A stretch of DNA of 64,000 bases from Flavobacteriales bacterium (lineage in GTDB: Bacteria > Bacteroidota > Bacteroidia > Flavobacteriales_D > Sanyastnellaceae), in contig JADKIZ010000041.1 in assembly GCA_016722445.1 (NCBI GenBank), positions 41,013 through 105,012 on the forward strand, read 5' to 3'. Under the pieces are notes generated by a model. That model worked only from the letters and a program-made list of their open reading frames with translations. It did no database searches and was not told the DNA's origin. Both the position numbers and the translations under genes were made by a program. This document shows, piece after piece, positions 1-10,670 of the stretch (the first letter of the stretch is position 1; each line of letters opens with the position of its first letter).

Positions 1-497
1 TTCAGCAATTTGATGCAGGAGAAATCCTCTTTGCTGATGATGATGCCCAGAAAAATCAGTTGTGGAAATTGCGCAGAAAAGTTGCGGAAGCGGTGAAGGC
101 GAACAGTGTCTACAAAGAAGAAGACACGGTTGTTCCGAGATATCAGTTGCCGGCTTTGCTCAAAGGTGTTAAGGAAATTGGTCATCGTTACGGCTTTAAA
201 TCGGTTTGTTATGGGCATGCTGGTGATGGTAACCTTCATGTCAACATCATCAAAGGTGAATTGTCTGACCAGATATGGAATGAAGAATTGCCAATAGCAA
301 TACGAGAAATTTTCCAGCTTTGTGTGGGTCTTGGAGGAACCCTGAGTGGCGAACACGGAATAGGTTTCGTTCAGAAGAATTACATGGACATCGCTTTCGC
401 TCCGCGCTCACTATCACTGATGAAGAGCATTAAAAGCACCTTCGATCCGTTAGGAATCCTTAATCCCGGTAAAATAGTGCCTGATGGAATTAATTGA
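1..497 (+). CDS. FAD-linked oxidase, C-terminal part (5' partial)
   Basis: The frame is open from the first bases of the window, so the gene starts upstream and only about 165 C-terminal residues are visible. They match the C-terminal domain of the glycolate oxidase GlcD / D-lactate dehydrogenase family, flavoproteins that oxidise 2-hydroxy acids. Seen motifs are YGHAGDGNLHVN and SGEHGIG, the two conserved substrate/metal-site blocks of this domain, and a normal ending LNPGKIVPDG. The apparent TTG start at 60 is just an internal Leu codon. The exact substrate cannot be told, because the FAD-binding half is outside the window and some Bacteroidota members are fused to an iron-sulfur domain. 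Confidence 0.85.
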   Translation, partial: QQFDAGEILFADDDAQKNQLWKLRRKVAEAVKANSVYKEEDTVVPRYQLPALLKGVKEIGHRYGFKSVCYGHAGDGNLHVNIIKGELSDQIWNEELPIAIREIFQLCVGLGGTLSGEHGIGFVQKNYMDIAFAPRSLSLMKSIKSTFDPLGILNPGKIVPDGIN

Positions 498-792
498 AAA
501 TTAACGATATAGAAAACTAGGCTATTTTGAGGACAAATAATTCTTGCAATCCTAACCTTGTTAAGTTACTTTAGGCGCCGTGTTTTGGTAGTGTACCGAA
601 TACACATTAGAGTTAGTTGAGTTGAGTCCTCGTGACTCAAAACAATTACGATAGTTTTTAGTTTTTCAGTTTAAGCCATCAAGCCCTGCTATCGAGCGGG
701 GCTTTTTGGTGGTAAAAACTTCGTTTTTCCTTGTGTTTCTGCGAAAGAACGAGCTGCATGAAAAAAATCAGGTTTCCTTTTAATCAAAAGGA
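498..792. other. intergenic stretch without a recognised gene
   Basis: About 295 bp between the oxidase stop and the next promoter-like box. I see no convincing reading frame. The stretch contains two hairpins (622-640 and the terminator at 681-707), which leaves room for a small non-coding RNA, but nothing matches an RNA family I can name. Confidence 0.4.
681..707 (+). terminator. rho-independent terminator-like hairpin
   Basis: A 10-bp stem (AAGCCCTGCT / AGCGGGGCTT, one G-T wobble) with a 4-base loop ATCG is followed by a short T run. It lies 180 bp past the oxidase stop, so it may end that transcript or a short RNA from the 500-680 interval. A second small hairpin sits at 622-640 (TTGAGTC, loop CTCGT, GACTCAA). 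Confidence 0.6.
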
Positions 793-800
793 TACATTTG
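793..800 (+). promoter_or_regulatory. Bacteroidota -7 box (TACATTTG)
   Basis: TACATTTG fits the Bacteroidota -7 consensus TAnnTTTG. It lies 12 bp before the ATG at 813, which would give a very short leader. The -33 TTTG element is poor: only a TTT at 773-775 is visible. Confidence 0.4.
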
Positions 801-812
801 CGAAAACCTGTT

Positions 813-2689
813 ATGATTATGAGGAAAATTCTACTTGCTTTCGTTTTGTCACTATTCCTGAAAGAAACCACCGCTCAATGTCAAATTGGCGAAATTGCAC
901 TTAACATGCAGATTTCTGTGGACGCCTGGGGACAGGAAACCTATTGGGAATTGGTACCGACAACAAATGGTTGCGGAAATGGTACCATTGAATGGGGTAG
1001 CAATGATCTTGTTGGTTGCGCCGGTCTGGATCCTGCAAATGGAGACGACGGATATCCCGACAATACTATGGTTAGCGAAGGTCCTTTCTGTCTCACCGAA
1101 GGTGTGGTGTATGATCTGATTTTCGTAGATAGTTATGGCGATGGTGGATTGGTTTTCGAACTCTATGAGGACGGAAGTTTCGCCCACACATTCGTTGGTG
1201 GTGGTGCTGGCAATACTTGGACATTTGAAGCAGGTAATTCCGGACTACCAGACAATGATTCACCATGCGGCGCTTACGAAGTAATTCCTGATGGCGCTCC
1301 AGTTGCCATGGACAATACAACCGCAGTTGCTCAATCCATCGAGCCTCATCCTGGAAGTGGTGGTTGTGGTACTCCTGGTTTCTGGTGTGCAAGTGATTTC
1401 AATATCACCAGAACAGTATGGGCGTATTTCACTGCTCAGGCCAATACTACTTATGAGATCACCACTTGTAATGAAAGTGATGCCGATTTTGACACTCAGC
1501 TTGCGCTTTATGAGGTTGTTGATTGTTCAGACTTCAGCACTTTTACGCTCATCAGTTCGAATGACGATATGAGCGGTGGATGCGCTGTGGCCAATGGGTT
1601 TTCTTCCCGCATGTTTGCTTCTTGCCTCAACGAAGGCGAAGTTTATTACATTCAATTGGATGGTTGGGCTGATGCCAGCGGTATTGCCAATCTCACCATC
1701 GCAACGACAACAGCAACACCTGTTTTAGGTGTAAACGTCGGAAATATCAACTGTCCGCTCAATAAGGGGGAGCAGCCAACGGTTCTCTAACGCATTATTT
1801 GGTCAATGGCGGGGTGAATTTTACTTCAGCATGGACTGGTCCTGCCGGTTTTACAAGCAATGAAAATTATCCTGTCGGACTTCAGCCTGGTGCATACAGT
1901 CTGGTATTGACAGACGCTTGTGGTGCCATATACAATGGCAATTACACCCTGTCTCAACCAACACCATGGAATGTGATTTTCGATGCAAACGGTCCGCAAT
2001 GTGAATCAAGTTCCGATGGAAGCATTGACCTCACGGTAAGTGGTGCGACTGCACCCTATGGTTACAATTGGGCTGCTGTGGGTGGTTTTTCTGCGGCAAC
2101 ACAAGATTTGACCGATTTGCCAACGGCTAGCTATCAATTGATCATTACTGATGACAATGGCTGCGAATGGACTCATGATTATAATTTGCTTCCTTCAAAC
2201 AGTTTTTCGTTTGATCTTGGTAGTGATACCACTGTTTGTCAGGAAGATGATATCGTAGTGTCAGGACCTGCAGGTCTCACATATCAATGGCAGGACGGTA
2301 GCAATAACCAATTCTATTTGATCAATGCCGAAGATTGGGCAATAGGAGCAAATACCGTTGTCCTGACAGCAACTTCTGAAGTTGGTTGTACATACTCAGA
2401 CGCCTATATTTTTACGGTTGAAGATTGTATCCTGGTTGATGAATATGCTGCAGAAATGGTGCAGCTGTGGCCTAATCCGGTGGTTGGACAATTGAACATT
2501 TCAATGAATGTGGTTCAGAATAACATAACCTTAAACCTGTATGATGTTTCTGGTAAAATGGTTTTCAGCCAGTCATTCAATCAAACGAATAATATTCAGG
2601 CGGCCATCAATTTGCCTGTTGGAATCTATACTGCAGAAATCATTACTGATCAGCTGAACTGGAGCAAAAAAGTCCTTGTTCAGCAATAA
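813..2689 (+). CDS. T9SS type A cargo, SprB-repeat-like surface protein (frameshifted)
   Basis: A signal peptide (MIMRKILLAFVLSLFLKETTAQ) starts the protein; ATG 813 or 819 are both possible. The N-terminal half has Cys-rich beta-sandwich sequence with an Asp-rich stretch, then SprB-like repeats (PGAYSLVLTDACG, ASYQLIITDDNGCEW). The end is a T9SS type A sorting domain (VQLWPNPVVGQLNISM to KKVLVQQ). It is therefore exported by the type IX system and anchored or released at the surface; its ligand is unknown. The frame breaks at the G run 1766-1770: the first frame stops at 1790, while the second frame is open from just before it. Restoring a sixth G gives CPLNKGGAANGSLTHYLVNGG, a smooth repeat sequence, so one gene is intended. 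Confidence 0.8.
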
Positions 2690-2693
2690 AAGA

Positions 2694-3320
2694 TTATTTT
2701 GGAATTAAGCAAAGTGCTTTTTTCACTTCATTTCTTACAAATGCTTCATCAACTGGTGAAGCATTTCTTTTTTGACGGAGGTAGTTTTTCCAGGCGAGGT
2801 GATCTGCGAGGTGTCCTACTGTTTTCATCCTAAATTGATTTCCCGTTTTTCCTAAAATGTAAATGATCACGGCGCTGCAAAGCATCACGATGCCGGCCAG
2901 AAACCAATCCATGCCAATACCAACTGGAATGCAGGCAAAAAACAATACAATGAAAAAGCCGTAGATAAAACCATTGGGTTTGAGCACGTCTACTGGAAAT
3001 CCCAATTCTTCTCCAACTTTTTTGATCAGGTCTTTCCTTTGAGAAGAAGGGAACAAAGTCTGTAAATCTGATTCAAGGTTGATTGTTCCGGCATCCTTAC
3101 CCGTAGCCTTTGAAATAGCCGAACGTAGTTTGTGAAATGCCATATCTGACGTCCATTCACCGTTCAATTCATCACAGATTTTTTGAACCAAAATATCTTC
3201 AATGCTTGAAGTGGAATAGTTGGCACTTCTGAAATCTTCATTCAAAAGTGACACTTTAAGCGATTGGTTCACGGTGCGAATGACACTGAAAAGTTGGGTT
3301 TGCGATATCTCCTGACTCAT
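2694..3320 (-). CDS. hypothetical two-helix membrane protein
   Basis: I do not recognise the family. The start at MSQEISQTQ (3320) is preferred over a longer frame because the extra 19 residues look non-coding. The protein has 208 residues. An alpha-helical soluble N-terminal part (about 1-125) includes a stretch (SDLQTLFPSSQRKDLIKKV, then a short acidic helix) that loosely resembles the helix II-III region of acyl-carrier proteins. Two adjacent hydrophobic helices follow (YGFFIVLFFACIPVGIGM and FLAGIVMLCSAVIIYIL), and a basic tail. It converges with the adhesin gene before it, with only 4 bp between the stops. The acyl-carrier resemblance is a weak impression only. Confidence 0.6.
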   Translation of the reverse strand: MSQEISQTQLFSVIRTVNQSLKVSLLNEDFRSANYSTSSIEDILVQKICDELNGEWTSDMAFHKLRSAISKATGKDAGTINLESDLQTLFPSSQRKDLIKKVGEELGFPVDVLKPNGFIYGFFIVLFFACIPVGIGMDWFLAGIVMLCSAVIIYILGKTGNQFRMKTVGHLADHLAWKNYLRQKRNASPVDEAFVRNEVKKALCLIPK

Positions 3321-3397
3321 ACTGGCAAGTTTGCGCAAACATATTGTACAGTCATGCAAGAAACCATGACTGTTCAAATTACTTTCTTTGAATTGAA

Positions 3398-6300
3398 TTA
3401 ACGCACCAAAATAACGTGTCCTTGATATACCCGTTCCTTGTCTGAATTCTTCAACTGAACTACGATGAGCCAGTTGTATGCATCATCCTTGGCGAAATAT
3501 TCACCATCGCGCACATCACCAGTCCAGGCCATTTCAGGGTCGTCTGTTTCGAAAATAACGGTGCCCCATCTGTCGAATATCTGGAATTTATAGGTCTCAA
3601 TGAATGGAATACCAGTCAATTTTAGGTAGAAAAACTTCATTGAGATTATCATTGTCTGGAGTAAATGCATTGGGCACGTAAACATTGAAAATGTCATTAA
3701 CTACAATGATTTTTGTTATCGTGTCAGCACAACCATAACCGGTATAGACTTCAAGCGTCACATCCCAAATACCTGCATCTGGGAAAGTGTGTACAGTATT
3801 TTGCATGATGGATTGGGACCCATCACCGAAATCCCACTCCCAATGTGTAGCGTAGTGACTGTCATCGAAGAAATGCACTTCTGGTGAATAGATATCGGTT
3901 TCTTCCGGATCCATATAAAAATCTGCAATGGGCAATCGATAAGCATGGATCATGTCATTTACCATCAAAGTATCAATACAACCTTCATCGGTTGTTGCAA
4001 CAAGTCCTACATCATATGCTCCGGCAACAGAGTACAGGTATTGCGGATTTTCAACAGGACTCTGACTTCCATCGCCGAACATCCAGGTGTAGCTGGTGGC
4101 TCCGGTACTTTCATTGTTGAAATTCACCAGCAATGGAACACATCCTTCATCAGGCGTTACACTAAAGGCGATTTCCGGTAGGGGATGAATCGTATACGAT
4201 GCAGTGCTTGACGCAGTGCAATTGAATGAATTCGTAGCAGTAAGATCGATCTGATGGGTTCCAACTTCATCAAAAATATAGGTGGAATTCAAGAGACCAG
4301 AGTAATAGTCACCATCCAAATACCACTCATAGCCATTGGCAAACTGAGACATATTCGTTGCGACAACGGTTTGAGGGAAGTAACATGACTCTTCAGCCGA
4401 TAAGGTGAAGGCACAAATTGGCTGCGGTGCAACTATAACATTCATTTCAAAAGTATCGGCACACAATTGCATGTCTTGTACAATCAACGAAACCGTGTAG
4501 ATATCGGCATCGCTGCCTTCGTTGGTGTATGAGTTGCAGGCATCTGTCGTATTTGCGGTGTTGCCATCGCCAAAATCCCAGGAGTAAAAATTGCCTGCCG
4601 TGGTTGTATTCGAAAAGCATACATTGAATGGACTGCAACCAACCTGATCCGGAATGGTGAAAGACGCCTGCGGACCATCATACACTACAAATGGATGTGA
4701 TACGGTGGTTGTACAAAGATTGTCATTCACGGCCGTAAGCGATACAACGTAATTGCCTCCCGCTTCGTATTCGTGAATCGGTTGCGATAAGTAAGAGAAT
4801 GTCCCATCACCAAAGTCCCATTCGTAGTCAACAGAGCCATCCAACTCAGCGATGAACTCAACACTATTGTGTGAGCAGATATTTGGCACATTTGGTACAA
4901 AATCAATATTCGGAGAAGCGTAAACGACTATGGTTACTTGTGCTGTATCATAGCTACATCCGTTGTCTACATATTGGTAAATGGTATAAGTGCCCTCATT
5001 GTAAGTATAAGTTGGGTTATCCTGACCAGTGTTCACAGGACCGAGGTCATAACTGATCTGGTTGGCACCATCACTGAAATCTGTAAATTGGACTGTGAGT
5101 GGCTCACAACCTTCTGTAACTGATGTATTGAAAAAGGCTGTTACCGTGTTCGGCCAAACTGTTATCGTTTGACTTGCTGTATCAGCACCACACTCATTTG
5201 AGATATACAACCAAATGGTGTAATCGACATTTACGGTATCAGCATAATAGACATGCACGTTAGGTTCAAAAGCGGTACCACCTGTACCATCTCCGAAATC
5301 CCACTCGTATGTATCGGGAAGTCCGGTAGAGGTGTTATTGAAATGCACTTCAAATGGAGAACAATCGGCATTCAAATCTGTTCCGAATCCGGCGATAGGC
5401 TGAGGCATGACTGTCACTGTATCTTCATCGGTAACGATGCCACAGAAATTCGTCACGGTAAGACTTATCGGATATTCTACCACATCATTGCCCTGTTGAT
5501 ACGTTATTGGCAATGGAATGCTGTCAGTAGAGGTGGAAGTACTCAGATCCCAATCGAAAGTGGTATAAAGTCCAACAGATTGATTGTCGAATGTCACCAG
5601 TAAAGGTGCACACCCCATTTCCGGATCGATCACGAGATCGGCTACAGGAGGATTGATAATTTCGTTTGAATTTGACGCTGTATCAGCACAACCGAAGTTG
5701 TTGCTAGCAATCATGGTAATATCAAATACCCCTTGTGTTGGATATGGATAAGTATAGTTTGGTTCGAAACCATTCAGTTCATCACCATTACCAAAGAACC
5801 ACTCATATTGGTTTGCACCAGTGCTGAGGTTATCTAGAACGACAAGTGAATTGGTACATCCAAGAACAGGCACGTTGAAATTCGCTACAGGTACAGGAGA
5901 TACGGTAACAGTGGTTGTCGAAGTATCTGAACAAAGCGAAGTCGGATCTGTGTACCAATAAATGAGATTATAAGTATTGGCACCAACAGCAGGATCAAAA
6001 GTACCAGTTGACGAATTGGTGATACCTGTTCCTTCCCATGTTCCGCCTGTAGTAGGAACAAATCCTGTGAGATCGAAAATAGCTGCATTTCCACAAACTA
6101 CAGCTCCTGGTCCGGCCTGCACATTAGGCAGTGCCAATACTTCTAATTCCAGTTGATCGGAAGAATAACAAGTACCGGTTCCGGTTTCAATAGTCAAATC
6201 CCATGTTCCAACACCGGCGAGTTCCGGATTGATGATGCCATTGGTTGCATTCGTAACACCAGGACCACTCCATGTCGCATTCACCAATGGATTGAACCCT

Positions 6301-9300
6301 GTAAGTTGATATGAACCTTCGTTGAGACAAAGGGTCACGTCTGGTCCTGCATTCGCAATGACAGGTGCATTTACAGTTACTTGGATGGAATCTATTCCTG
6401 TACAGTTATTACCACCCGCTGTGAATTCATAATACAACCAGTATGTGCCCACACCAGGACTCATGAACACACCTGCAGGATCAATAATCCCTGTTCCAAA
6501 CCACTCTCCGGTTCCCGTTGTGTTAGCTGAAAAACCTGTCAAGGTTTCTTCAATAGCTTAGTCACAAAGTGTAAGATTGTTTCCGGCTTCAACGATTGGC
6601 AATCCATTTACAAATACCGTTATGGCATCTGTATCTGTACAGTTGTTATCGTCTGTTAGTGTACCTGTGAAGGTGGTGGTATTCACCGGAAATGCATCAG
6701 GAGTGAAAGATTGGTCATCAGAAAGCCAGCCTGAAAAATTCCATGTGATGTCGTATGGACCGCTTCCACCAGACGCTACAGCTTGAATGCTTGCTGTATC
6801 GTTCACACAAATGGTGATGTCTGCGCCCGCATCAAGTGTTGGCAATTCATTCACGGTTACCACGACATCATCTGTAGTTTGACAAGTTCCTCCCCCAAGT
6901 GTATACGTGATGGTATACGTACCTACGGTCGAAGGTGTAAAAATTCCCCCAGAAGTAACAGGAGTTCCTACTGGTGCGCTCCAAGCTCCACCAGGAGTGG
7001 TAGTTGGTAATGTAATGTTTCCCGAATTAAGACAAAGAGATGAATCTAATCCAGCATCCGCAACGGTGGCATTCGTCACCGTAATATTCATGCTATCGCA
7101 TTTTTCACAGAAAGTCACAGGATTGGTATAACAATAAGTCATCACAAACACTCCGGTTCCACTTGGCGTAAATGAACCACCAGCTGTGATACCATTTCCA
7201 CTCCAAGTTCCACCAGCAGGTGATCCATTGATTAATGTCGCAATGGGTTGGTTACAAACCGTGAGATCCGGTCCTGCATTGGTCGCGGGAAGTGGATTTA
7301 CAAAAATGGTGATCTGGTCGGAATCTGTGCAGGATGCTGCATCTACCAAAGTGAGGTTATAAGTGACTGTCGAGTTTAATGGACCTGTGTTTGGTGTGCA
7401 ACTGAGCGAAGGTGAAGCTGGGCCGCCTGTCCAAGAACAAAAATCTGCAGGTCCATTAGGGCATGTCGTGCATATTCCTTCGAGGTCAACACTTTCACCG
7501 GCACAAATGGTGACATCGGGACCTGCATCTGCAACTGGTAATGGAAGAACTGTTACGATGGTGGTGTCAGTTGTAGCACATGATCCATTGCCTTGGGTTA
7601 CTATCACGTCGTCGACCATTGGTCCGGTAGGTGTGTAAACCCCGGTGGCGCTGACATTTGGCGAACCAGACCATGTTCCAGCAGGAAGTTGAATGGAGCC
7701 GATACTTAAACAAATGGTGGTATCAGGTCCGGCATTCGCTGGTGTTGGATTAGTGACACAAACCTGCATATCGTCGCATGCATTACATCCCGTGCTGGCA
7801 TAAGTAAAACAATAGGTGAGGGTTACACATCCTGTTCCTGCTGGTGTAAATACTCCAGCGTTGGTCACGTTTGGTCCACTCCAAGTGCCGGAACCTCCAG
7901 GACCTGTCCCGCCTGTGGTAGGCGAATATCCGGTCAATTGTGTTGCAATGGGTTGATTGCATAAGTTGATGTCCGGACCAGCATTGGTAGGTGGTAGTGG
8001 ATTCACTGTAACTGGAACCGTTCCGGTGCCGATACATCCATGACTGTCGGTTACCTGAACAGTATAGGAAGTCGAACTTGGTGCATTACAAATCGGATTG
8101 GCAATCGTATTGTTGTTGAGGTATTGATTCAAAGACCACAAGTAACTGTTGTACGTTCCTGAACCACCTGATACGTTGAGACTAAGCTGCTCATTCTGAC
8201 CAGCACACATTTCAAATGTTCCACCAGCACTTACAGTAGGCAATGGATCAATATTCAATGTGATGGTCCCAGTATCAGAACATGAACCCGATGTTCCGGT
8301 GACCGTATAGGTCACTGTTCCTGTAGGATTGGATTGTACTGTACTGCCTGTTGGGGAATAATTCGAGAGATAAGTGGATGGTGACCAGGTATAACTTCCT
8401 GCTCCTGTTGCTGTAAGTATGGTTGCTTGACCATTACATATGGTGTTGTCTACGTCGGAAGCTGTAATTTGTACATCTGGCGCAGCCAATACAACCATTA
8501 CACCTGTATCGGTGCCCGTTCCGCAGGAGTTTTGCGCAGTGAGTGTTACGTTGTAATTGCCTGGCGAAGCGTACGTAACGTTTGGTGCAGCTAAAGTATT
8601 TGCCGAAGCAGGCGTTCCACTTGGGAATGTCCAGTTGTATTGTGTTACAGGAAGATTGCATCCATCCACAATACCGGATGGCGTTCCGCCTGAAGTGCCA
8701 ACACAAACACTAGATGGTGTGGTGACATCAACAATTGGAATGGTATTCACTGTAATCACTTCTGTGTCTTCAAATGTTCCGCATGCATTCGTCATCTCGA
8801 GGTGAATGGTATAGATACCAACACTCGTCAAACTGAACTGAGGTTCAAGAGAAGAAGCTGATGTACCTCCTGTATAACTGTATGTTCCATCATCTGGATC
8901 ACATGGCAAATCACTATAAGTCAAATACCAGTTCGTCGTGGTGCTGCAACTGTTCGGACTCAAACTGGTGTTGTCTGTGGTTACTGCCATAGGATAGCAG
9001 CCATCGTTGTCATTTACAGTGAAAACCGGAGTTGGTGCCGGCTCAATACAAACAGTATGTGTATCTGTTGAGTTACCACAAGCATTTGTCGCTGTCATGG
9101 TGACCGTGTAGGTGCCAGGAGTTGTGTAAACGTGGGTTTGATTGCTCAAAGTGGCAACGGTCACAGGAGGTGAACCATCTCCAAAATTCCAGGTATACGT
9201 GCCGGTTTGAGCACAACTGCTGTTATAACCAGCGGTGGAGTTATTGATGAAAGTGACCGTACTGTTCACACAGGCCGGAACAGGCGTAGGAGTGAAAGCT

Positions 9301-10475
9301 GCAACAGGTGCGCTATACACTTTTACCGGGAAAATCGTCGCAACGGATTGGTCACAGTTATTGGTTGCTGTAATAGAAAAAGTATATCCGGAAGGATTGG
9401 TAGCACATGAAGATCCTGAATAGGAATGACAAATTTCTGTCGGTGGTGGGTGATTGAGCAATTGTGTGGGCGATCCATCTCCAAAGTCCACCAAATAGGT
9501 AGTCGATGCGTGGTTACCGGCATAGTTGTTCAATGGAAAACAGATGTTCAGAGGTCCGCAACCTTGGGTACCACCTGGATTTGCTGCTCCAATGGATGGG
9601 TTCGTGATGTTCGAAACCAAATATGTTTCGCTTACTGAGCAGCCATTCGGACCAGTTACGGTATAAACGAGATCAAATACTTCATTTCCAGTGTAGGTGT
9701 GATTGACACCTTGTGGTGATGTTCCTCCGGTCCAATCAGGTGTACCATCACCCCAATCAATGGTGTAGTTGGTGTTTCCTGTGGTTGTTCCGGCATCAAA
9801 TACTGAAAGATCGAATGTCGGATCGCCCGAACAATTTGTAAATGAAGAAATTGGATCAGTCAACTCGACATCTGGAATTCTCTTTACTAGGATACCGGAT
9901 ACATAAGTGTCCTGACATCCATTGGAAGCTTCAACCGTTAATGTTACCGTAAAATTCTGTGTTCCAGTTCCTACCGCGCTACTGAAAGTATGCGTTGGGT
10001 TTTGTTGGGTTGAAATCGGTGAGCCATCGCCAAAGTCCCATTCATAAGTACAGCCTGTGCATCCCGTAGTCGTATTGCTGAAAGTAATTGGAGTATCAGC
10101 ACATGGGGTATTATTCGGGCTAAAGTTGAAGTTCGCGTTTGGTGAAGGGAGAACTGTTACCTGCACCTGATCTGTTTCTCCACCACATCCGCCGCCGCTT
10201 AGCGTGACAGTATAGGTGGTGGTATTGTTCGGTGATGCTATCGGGTTGGCTGCTGTTGGGTCATCCAATCCTGCAACTGGTGTCCAGCTATAAGTGACAC
10301 CAGGTCCGGGATTTACAGCTGTTGGATTGCCGCCTATCTGAATGCCTACGCCAGCGCAGGTTTGCACATTCGGACCGGCATTCGCACTACATTGAGCAAA
10401 TACAGAAGCAGAAAACCCTGCACACAAGAGTGTCAGGGCAACGATTCGTCGCAATTGGTTAGTAAGTGGCAACAA
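3398..10475 (-). CDS. giant PKD-repeat protein with CHU_C (type B T9SS) end; stop and frameshift inside
   Basis: About 2,350 codons. A signal peptide (VALTLLCAGFSASVFAQ) follows a TTG start at 10475; no ATG is available nearby. The body is many PKD/Ig-like repeats: YEWDFGDGSP-type PKD units, and units built on AGPDVTLC...LTG...GTWSG. The end is the gliding-associated C-terminal domain (YVPNAFTPDNDNLNEVF ... YKFQIFDRWG ... YQGHVILVR), a type B T9SS signal. Two lesions split it. An in-frame TAA lies at 6558-6560, where sister repeats carry Gln (CNQPIAT versus CD-stop-AIEE), consistent with CAA to TAA. A one-base insertion lies in the T4 run 3620-3623; removing it gives LPKLTGIPFIETYKFQIF. Its role is presumably adhesion or matrix; no catalytic domain is seen. 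Confidence 0.82.
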
Positions 10476-10626
10476 AGTGGAAGTTCAGTTTGTAAGCTAT
10501 TTCTATTTTCCGTAAACCTGCCGGTTGTTTACTGGGCAAAGGTAAGTCGCGATTGGGTAGAATAGGGTTGCTTGGGTAGAAAAGTTAATGGACAATGATG
10601 GGTTCAAGGGCAATATCTGCATTTTT

Positions 10627-10656
10627 TTTGTGAAACCTCCGCCACAGCTATTTTTG
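10627..10656 (+). promoter_or_regulatory. Bacteroidota-type promoter (TTTG-N18-TATTTTTG)
   Basis: TTTG at 10627-10630 and TATTTTTG at 10649-10656 are separated by 18 bp, close to the known sigma-A consensus of this phylum (TTTG-N19-TAnnTTTG). The ATG of the thioredoxin-fold protein is 15 bp downstream, so the leader would be very short. Confidence 0.6.
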
Positions 10657-10670
10657 AAAAAAACTCTTGA

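Noticed and set aside
500..680. Possible tRNA or tmRNA in the first gap
   Set aside because: The hairpins do not form a cloverleaf, and no T-loop GGTTCRA or CCA end was seen.
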